NCBI GenBank assembly: GCA_001465935.1 | Contig: LNKV01000012.1 | Span: forward strand, 505,302-569,301 | Length of the DNA: 64,000 bases | DNA from: Clarireedia homoeocarpa | Taxonomy: Eukaryota; Ascomycota; Leotiomycetes; Helotiales; Rutstroemiaceae | Direction: 5' to 3' | Part shown: positions 57,318-64,000 of the stretch, piece by piece | Numbering within the stretch: position 1 is the first letter of the stretch | How the letters are laid out: the number at the start of each line of letters is the position of its first letter | Position numbers and translations under genes: made by a program | The notes under the pieces: model-generated | Database searches by the model: none | What the model was told of the DNA's origin: nothing | Seen by the model: the letters and a program-made list of their open reading frames with translations, nothing else

Positions 57318-60300
57318 ATGGCTCCGACGCCAACACCAGGAACACCCAGACGAGCTGCGAGTAGCTCAGGAACTAGATCGACACGTCCAAAAGCCGCCTC
57401 AGCTTCGAGCCGCAGATTCGACAATCCGGCAATCAAGAATCCTGTCTCCGAGCCTCCCAAGAAGGGCCGTTACGTCCCAGGTGGTCCCGGCGGAGGCGGC
57501 AGATACGTTGATGAGCACGGCGCAGACATACTATTGGTCGGCGGTACAGGTCCTGGAGGATATAACTACGTTGGACCTCGTGGTCGCATAGGACGGGAGA
57601 ACGCCGCGAACGGAGTTCAACCTGTCGTATATTCACGCAGGGAGAACCGAACTACAAGAACAAGAACCGTGCTTCCACGAGCGCAACCGCCACCAATGCC
57701 TGCCCCTAGCAGATTCGGATCGTCGTCGCAGGCCGCAGCTGCTGTCGCGCAAAGTGATGGTTATAAACCACGAGAAGAACGAAGCTGGGAAGAGTTTCAT
57801 CCAGATCTCGATATCAGTCAAGAAATGCTAGCTTTCAGCCAAGAGCAAGTAGAGGGACTGCCTGCATCAAGACCAAGCACACCTGCCGGCGCATCACAAC
57901 CTGTCGAAGGATCTGTCAATGGCAAACTTGGCCAGACAGAGGGAGGAGAGAACAGTGCAACTGCAAGCCCCTCTGGCGCCACATCAGCTCCATCTATAAA
58001 TGGTGTATCAATACCCTTTTCTATACCGGGTACGCCCGGTGGAGGGAAAAGAAGACCTGGTCGACCACCCAAAAACCCTGAAGCATTTTATGCAGCAAGA
58101 GCAGCTGCCACCCTCGGAATAGTCTTCAACGCCAATCTGCCAAAGACGCCTAAGACACCAAAGTCGATTAATATAATCAACACAAACGCAAAAGAAAAGC
58201 TGACATTACCCCAGCCATCTTTCCGCATGACAAACACCCTTGCGAAGTTTGACACTCCAGAATTCGACCAATACGTTGATAAATCCATGGCAAATGTAGG
58301 GTACCAAGAAAGCGATGTCTTCATCCGACCTGATCAAGAATACATCAAAGCTTCCGACATTAATTTCAACGAGGATTTAGATGGGATTGGAGGTCCCCTT
58401 GGTCGTGTTGAATACGATATGGACGAAGCTGATGACAAGTGGCTACAGCACTACAATGAAAAACGAAAGGCTGAGACTCTCGATGAGATACCGCGGCATA
58501 TTTTCGAGGTCACGCTCACAAAAATTGAGAAAGATTGGCACAGCTTGGAACGAGCCATCCCGAAACCAAACCCAAAACCTCCTCAGACCCACAGACCGAG
58601 GTCGAGCTCTGCAGCGGCGGTGAATGGCGAGGCTCAAGTAGGAGAAGAGCAGGATAGCAAGTGCGCTATTTGCGATGATGGAGATTGCGAGAACACCAAC
58701 GCTATCGTCTTCTGTGATGGCTGTGATCTCGCTGTACATCAAGAATGCTATGGTGTTCCATTTATTCCAGAAGGTCAATGGATGTGTAGAAAGTGTCAAT
58801 TAATCGGTCGCTCTACTCCTGTAAGTTCCAGTCCATATTTTATTGACCTCACGCATACTAATATTCTGCTTAGACGTGTATCTTCTGTCCGAACACAGAT
58901 GGTGCATTCAAACAGACCAATGCATCGAAATGGTCACATCTCCTTTGCGCTATGTGGATTCCGGAAGTTTCCCTCGGCAACACTACGTTCATGGAGCCTG
59001 TTATGGAAGTAGAAAAGGTACCGAAGAGTCGATGGAAGCTCAACTGTTATATTTGCAACCAAGCTATGGGCGCCTGTGTTCAGTGTGGAAATAAATCTTG
59101 TTTTACGGCCTTCCATGTTACTTGTGCGCGAAGGGCCCGGCTATTCCTAAAGATGAAGAATAACCATGGAACTCTTGCTATACTGGATGGCAATACTGTT
59201 TTGAAAGCGTTTTGCGACAAGCACAGTCCTCATGATCACGCTCGAGAGAACGATACTTTAGCAGCAACTATTGAAGCTCGAAGATTCTACAAGAGGACAA
59301 TGCGTGGTCGTGTTTGGGCCGATACCAACGAGTCAGCATCCGTCTTAGCAAAGGCACATCGCAGGGCTGGAAGACAACCAGAAGGCTTAGAAGTTGTCGG
59401 CGCCCACGGTTCGTTCTTAAGCTATATTAACTCTGATTCCATGAGTGACGAGCCACCGGTAAAGGGCGTCTGGAAACTTCCATCCGGTGCCCCTATCATT
59501 CCGAAAGTCATTTACAACTCTGTCGAGAATTCTTTGATGCGTTATACGATTCGCAAACGCAAGGAATGGGTAGCCGATTGCTGTAGATATTGGACGCTTA
59601 AACGTGAAGCCCGCAGAGGTGCAGCTCTACTCAAACGTCTTCAGCTGCAAATGGAAAGCTTCTCCTCCATGGAGATCACACGGCGTAACTTCTCCGGAAT
59701 GGGCCATGTTGGTAGGGAAAGGCTGGCACGTCGTATAGGATTTGCCAAATTGTTACTTCAAGATATCGAAAAGCTTCGTGTGCTTGCTGGGGGCGTGAAA
59801 GAACGCGAGCAGAAAAAACTGGAAAGCGCGCGGTGCGAAAAGGATGCTGTGGATACAATCTACTTTCCCGTAGCCCACCTCTTACCTCCAGTTGTAGAAA
59901 AAGCTTTACAGTGAGTTAGACTCAATATCTCACATGAATAGAAACTAACAGAATACAGGTTGGACATCAAGAAGGTCTTCACGAGTGGGCTTATGGAGCT
60001 GCGCGCCAAGCTAGATCAGCGATTTTATACCACTACCGGCGCTTTTGCGAAAGATCTCAGTGCTAAATTCACTGTAGCAATCATGAATGATTTGTCAAAT
60101 GCTAAAGGCCCAGCACCATCCGATGATATCGAAAAGGCGTCGCTAAACAAGAAGCTTAGTACAGAAATTCGAGACCGTCGGAGACTTGGAAAGCGCATCA
60201 TCAAAGCCGTCCAGCCAATGCTGGAGGCTGCACTTAGAGCTGAGTGTGATGTGCTCAAGAAACCTATTGACGATCAGCTAGCCAATCTCAATATTCTCCT

Positions 60301-60985
60301 TGAAAGCTGTTTACTACCTCCCGAAGGGTCTAGTGGCCTACAAGAAGCGCTGGCAGATCTTCATGGTGCTGAGCGCTCACAAGACAACGAAATGCCAGAT
60401 GCTACCAAAGCAAGTAACGCAGAGCCAACTGAGTTGTCTAGCAATCTTGAAGGCGGAGTTGTATTGAAGTTGGAGTCCGTAAATGGTGATGTTGAGATGT
60501 TGGATGCCAATATAGATCACGATGCCGAGGATGTTATTCACGTTGATTCCATGATCGATCCTGCGTTGAGGGACTTGGGAGCTCCAGATATTCAAGTTGC
60601 AGGAGAAGTTAAAGAACCCAGAGCCAATGGTATTACACCTCCTCAGACCTTCGATTATTCTTCGACTGTGGAAGCCACTCAGATCACCCCTCCGACACCA
60701 CCAGTCTCCACAGGCGAGAATCCGACTGAAAGTGCGGATGTCCTCAACAATGGTGGTATTCTGTGGTACGTGAAAGATTTCCAACCTGAAGGCACCAGCG
60801 TCTTGCAAGATGTACCAGTCGAACATGCAAATGGTTCCGTCGACAGTGAGGAGCTCAGCGATATGGATGAAGAGGATGTAGAGGCATTGGCTGATCCAGA
60901 AGCTGGTCCCAGCGTGCAGAGTGGTATGCCAGCTACAAAGGCGAAGAAAGCAAAGAGCAGAAGAAAATGGCGAGGATTCAAGTAA
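57318..60985 (+). CDS. NTO1: EPL1/PHD-finger protein, NTO1 (NuA3 subunit) family
   Basis: Three exons, 57318-58820, 58874-59910 and 59959-60985, giving 1188 residues. After a disordered Pro/Ser-rich N-terminus there is an EPL1-like segment (about 370-415: VEYDMDEADDKWLQHYNE, ending with FEVTLTKIEKDW). Then comes a canonical PHD finger (about 449-496, CAICDDGDCENTNAIVFCDGCD...HQECYG...CRKC). In exon 2 follow a zinc knuckle and an extended PHD (CIFCPNTDGAFKQT, WSHLLCAMWIPE, then CNQAMGACVQCGNKSCFTAFHVTCA). The exon 3 region (KVFTSGLMELRAKLDQRF) resembles the start of a bromodomain-like or helical segment, and the protein ends in a disordered acidic stretch with a basic tip (KAKSRRKWRGFK). EPL1-PHD-ePHD is the BRPF/Jade/Nto1 architecture: a chromatin reader and scaffold for a MYST histone acetyltransferase (NuA3-type). 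Confidence 0.9.
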
Positions 60986-61959
60986 GGCTACTTTGATGGC
61001 TCATAATTTCTACTTATGGGAAATGTATGATATGGTGTTCAGTTCAATGAGTGTGCGGATAGGGTAGGAGTTCTTTGATATCCCGGCCTTACTTTACTTG
61101 GGGGAGGTAGCATGGAGTTCTGGTGAGATTCCAAGGGAAAGGACATAGAAGCCTTCAGCGGTTGAGATGGAGTTTATAGGCGCGAATTTATTGCACTCTT
61201 TGAAAGAGTTTACTCAGGTCTTAAGTTGCGCATTCTGCTAAGGGTTCATTCACTTCTGTTATGCTAAGTGCCGGGAAGAAATTTGGAGGATTGGGAAATG
61301 GATACATTTGCGAGTTGTCTATTCTTTATAATTCGTGTTGTAAGATAATAAGAGGAAGACAGAACACATAGTTTTTAAAAGTCTCGCGTTGCAATGGACC
61401 ACGCAATATCAGTCTTGTTGAATTTATACGTTCCCGTTCTGATATTGTTAACTTCCCCCAATGCAGTGATGTGAGTGGTGGAAAATAAACCACCGAATCA
61501 GAACCCAACCCACGTATCAAAGCGGAAATTTCCAAGCACCTGAAGCTGTGGAGAAAAATGATACCCTTGAAGCAACTTTCAAAAATTCCCGAAGCAAGAC
61601 AAGGGCCGCGGGAAAATTTTAGCTGGGCCTTCGAAGCAGCATAATGACCTAAACCCCGCCGAAGTGGGGGTGAAAGCTCTCGTTCGAATGGAGGCAGGAT
61701 GAGCCTGCGATGGAGGAGGGGAAATACTGGAGAAGTTATTGCTCTCCTGCTTGGCGGATGGGGAAAATTGGTGGAGGAGGGAGTATTTATCTGTATACGT
61801 TTCCACCTGTCTGCTTGGTCTTTCTATTTCTCTTTTACACTCTTCTCGTCTTTCTCACTCCATTCATACATATACCCAATACTGCAATCAGCAGCATCGA
61901 TCGCACTTCCATACAATTACCACCTCGCATCCAGCCGTCCCCAATCATCATATAACAAA
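60986..61959. other. Intergenic spacer upstream of the alcohol dehydrogenase
   Basis: 970 bases, no gene recognised. The last 150 bases are CT-rich and A-rich, as expected of a fungal promoter and 5' UTR. Confidence 0.5.
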
Positions 61960-63356
61960 ATGCCATACCCAGAGACATTCACTGGCTTTCAGATCGAGGA
62001 TCCAGCCAAATGGACAGAATTCCATAAGAACGAATATAAGCCCAAGCCATTCGGCGACTACGATGTCGATATCAAGATTCTAGCTTGCGGTGTTTGCGCT
62101 AGTGACTTGCACACTGTTAGTGGAGGATGGGGTGAACAGAAATTCCCGCTCTGCGTTGGCCACGGTATGTGTTTTCACTCCTGAACTACATTCCCTCCTG
62201 TTACCTTGCTTTTGGCTTTAGCTTCTTTTCCCCGCATAGTCATGAGTAGAAACGCATATACTGATCCCGTACTACAGAAATTGTAGGAACAGCAATGCGC
62301 GTCGGCCCTAAAGTAACACTCATTAAAGAAGGTCAGCGAGTGGGTGTCGGCGCTCAATCCTACTCTTGTCTACAGTGCAAACAGTGCAAGAACGATAACG
62401 AGACTTACTGCCAACATCAATTGGATACTTATGGCGCTGTGTGGCCGGACACGGGAATTGTTAGCCAAGGTGGTTATGCCAGCCATGTTAGGACACATGA
62501 GCATTGGTATATTGTCCCATTTTATTCCGTTCCTCCTTCTTTCCCCTTATCTTGCGGTCCAAGTAAAGGAAATACCTGCGGGTTTGGACTTGGTAAATAC
62601 ATAATACTAACATGAGGAAAAGGGTCTTCCCCATCCCAGATGAACTCGCAACTGAACAAGTCGCCCCTATGCTCTGCGCCGGTCTCACAGCCTACTCCCC
62701 CCTCGTCCGCAACGGATGCGGACCAGGTAAGAAAGTTGGAATTGTCGGATTGGGTGGTATTGGGCATTTTGGGATAATGTTCGCCAAGGCATTGGGAGCC
62801 GAGACCTGGGCTATCTCTAGGTACTTGATTACCTCTCTTTAACCTTTCCTTCTACCTACGACGTCAAGTCCAACGCAATACTAACTCTCCAACCCCCTCC
62901 ACTAGATCCCACGCCAAAGAAGCCGACGCGAAAAAAATGGGTGCCGACGGTTACCTCGCCAGCGCCGACCCCTCCTGGAACAAAGACCACAAAATGACAT
63001 TCGACCTAATCGTCAACACGGCTTCGTCCAACAGCGGATTCAACCTCCCCGAATATCTATCTCTGCTCGACGTGCACGGGCGTTGGATCAGTGTCGGGCT
63101 GCCCGAAGGTGAAGGACAGACGGTGCGCACGCAAGATTTCATCGCAAATGGGTGTCTAATTGGGGGAAGCCATTTGGGCAGTAGAAAGGAAATGCTGGCG
63201 ATGTTGGAGTTGGCGGCAAAGAAGGGTATTAAGAGTTGGGTTGAGACGATTGAGATTGGTGAGGAGGGGCTGAAGACGGCGTTGACGAGGTTGCATGCGA
63301 ATGATGTTAGGTATAGGTTTACCATGGTGGGGTATGATAAGTGTTTCGGGGTTTGA
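61960..63356 (+). CDS. NADP-dependent zinc alcohol dehydrogenase (ADH6/CAD type)
   Basis: Four exons, 61960-62164, 62278-62506, 62623-62820 and 62906-63356, giving 360 residues, the usual length of this family. Catalytic-zinc ligands are visible in GVCASDLHT and the GHE that is split by intron 1. The structural zinc site is complete (CLQCKQCKNDNETYC). The Rossmann loop is GIVGLGGIGHFG. The substrate side has GGSHLGSRKEM, typical of cinnamyl-alcohol-dehydrogenase-like ADHs. Intron 2 has a perfect ACTAAC branch point. Known role: NADPH-dependent reduction of aromatic and branched aldehydes to alcohols in the cytosol, with broad substrate range. Intron phases fit without adjustment, so I regard the gene as intact. 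Confidence 0.93.
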
Positions 63357-63739
63357 GTATGTATGATATGAATGTAGGTAGATGTATGTAGTGATGGTAT
63401 AGAATAAGAATAGAAGACTACATCACTAGAGTTGTTTCGAGGTATAGCTAAGATGCTTCTTGACGTCGTGCGTGCTAGTAGTCACTTAAGGGGTAGGTAG
63501 GTAGAATTATTCATCAAAAGAGAGTTAATAAAGTAGTATGAATCATTCCTACAACTCCTAGTCCAAGTCATTTTACAAAGTTCGGAAATCATCAAGGTAT
63601 CTGGCCAGATCGCTCCTGCATACATGAATGATATACCAAAGCAACCAACCAACTAACCCTCCATTCATCATCTTGTCGAAGCTGCAACTATGAAATCACG
63701 GTAATATACAACCCCCATCTGCTCTCATAACAGCCATTC
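63357..63739. other. Convergent intergenic spacer
   Basis: About 380 bases between the ends of the alcohol dehydrogenase and SMC1 genes. No gene seen. Confidence 0.5.
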
Positions 63740-64000
63740 TCATACATATCTGCGCAACTATTTGAAAAATCGTTAGCTTTTGTAAATGACGTATTTCCAG
63801 AGACAAACTTACATCAAGAGTCAAAGTCTTCGAACTATTAACTTCCTGGTCCCTAAACACGCCCACTAAACTCTCACTACCCTGGAACAAGCCTGTCTTC
63901 AAACTGATAACAATGAACTGCATACCAGGGCCCGCATGCTCTTTAATATAATTCCTAATCTTCTCCACATTCGCATTATCAAGCGCGGCATCGACTTCAT
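63740..64000 (-). CDS. SMC1: Cohesin subunit SMC1, C-terminal end (partial)
   Basis: The window edge cuts the gene. Visible exons are 64000-63813 and 63757-63740, joined at LTLD|LRRYV then stop. The intron is 55 nt with a GTAAGT donor and a GCTAAC branch. The 5' edge carries the Walker-B-adjacent DEVDAALDNAN motif, followed by FIVISLKTGLFQGSESLVGV, the SMC1-type D-loop and C-terminal head. Known role: ATPase of the cohesin ring in sister chromatid cohesion and DNA repair. SMC1 is favoured over SMC3 because of the YIKEHAGPG and SESLVGV context. Only the last ~67 residues are in the window. Confidence 0.9.

Overview
The window looks like nuclear DNA of a filamentous ascomycete, most likely a leotiomycete of the Botrytis/Sclerotinia type (inference). 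It has many short introns (about 45-140 nt) with GTATGT/GTAAGT donors and CTAAC-like branch points. The proteins are fungal: a Ste12 factor with C-terminal C2H2 fingers, a Zn2Cys6 factor, a secreted GH3 beta-glucosidase and an NTO1-type PHD protein. Simple-sequence repeats are abundant. Exon coordinates below were worked out by hand from splice signals, frame continuity and family conservation.

Layout. 1-3.8 kb holds no convincing gene. 3.8-9.8 kb (minus strand) carries an unrecognised multi-exon gene, a Vam7-like PX/SNARE protein and an EB1/Bim1 microtubule plus-end protein. 11.25-14.8 kb (plus) is a ten-exon GH3 beta-glucosidase whose best model needs a 2-nt microexon. 18.1-20.9 kb is a 923-residue membrane-anchored coiled-coil protein, followed by two small low-complexity hypotheticals (22.7-24.2 kb). 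26.8-29.3 kb (minus) is ste12. Then come about 15 kb almost free of genes, rich in microsatellites and G-runs, with one decayed LTR-like repeat pair and a possible tiny secreted peptide gene. 44.7-48.3 kb has an MFS sugar transporter converging on a membrane protein. 49.4-56.2 kb has an NmrA-like oxidoreductase, an acidic hypothetical, a Zn2Cys6 regulator and a short-chain dehydrogenase interrupted by three in-frame TGA codons. 57.3-61 kb is an EPL1/PHD protein (NTO1 family), 62-63.4 kb a zinc alcohol dehydrogenase, and the right edge has the C-terminus of cohesin SMC1 (minus).

The genes do not form one pathway. They mix housekeeping functions (vacuole fusion, microtubules, chromatin acetylation, cohesin), a developmental regulator (Ste12) and accessory metabolism (GH3, sugar transporter, oxidoreductases, regulator). 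The most unusual signals are three: the dehydrogenase whose only defects are TGA codons at three conserved tryptophans; the 2-nt microexon in the GH3 gene; and the in-frame zinc-finger cassette exon of ste12, followed directly by a 36-nt poly-T tract in the downstream intron.
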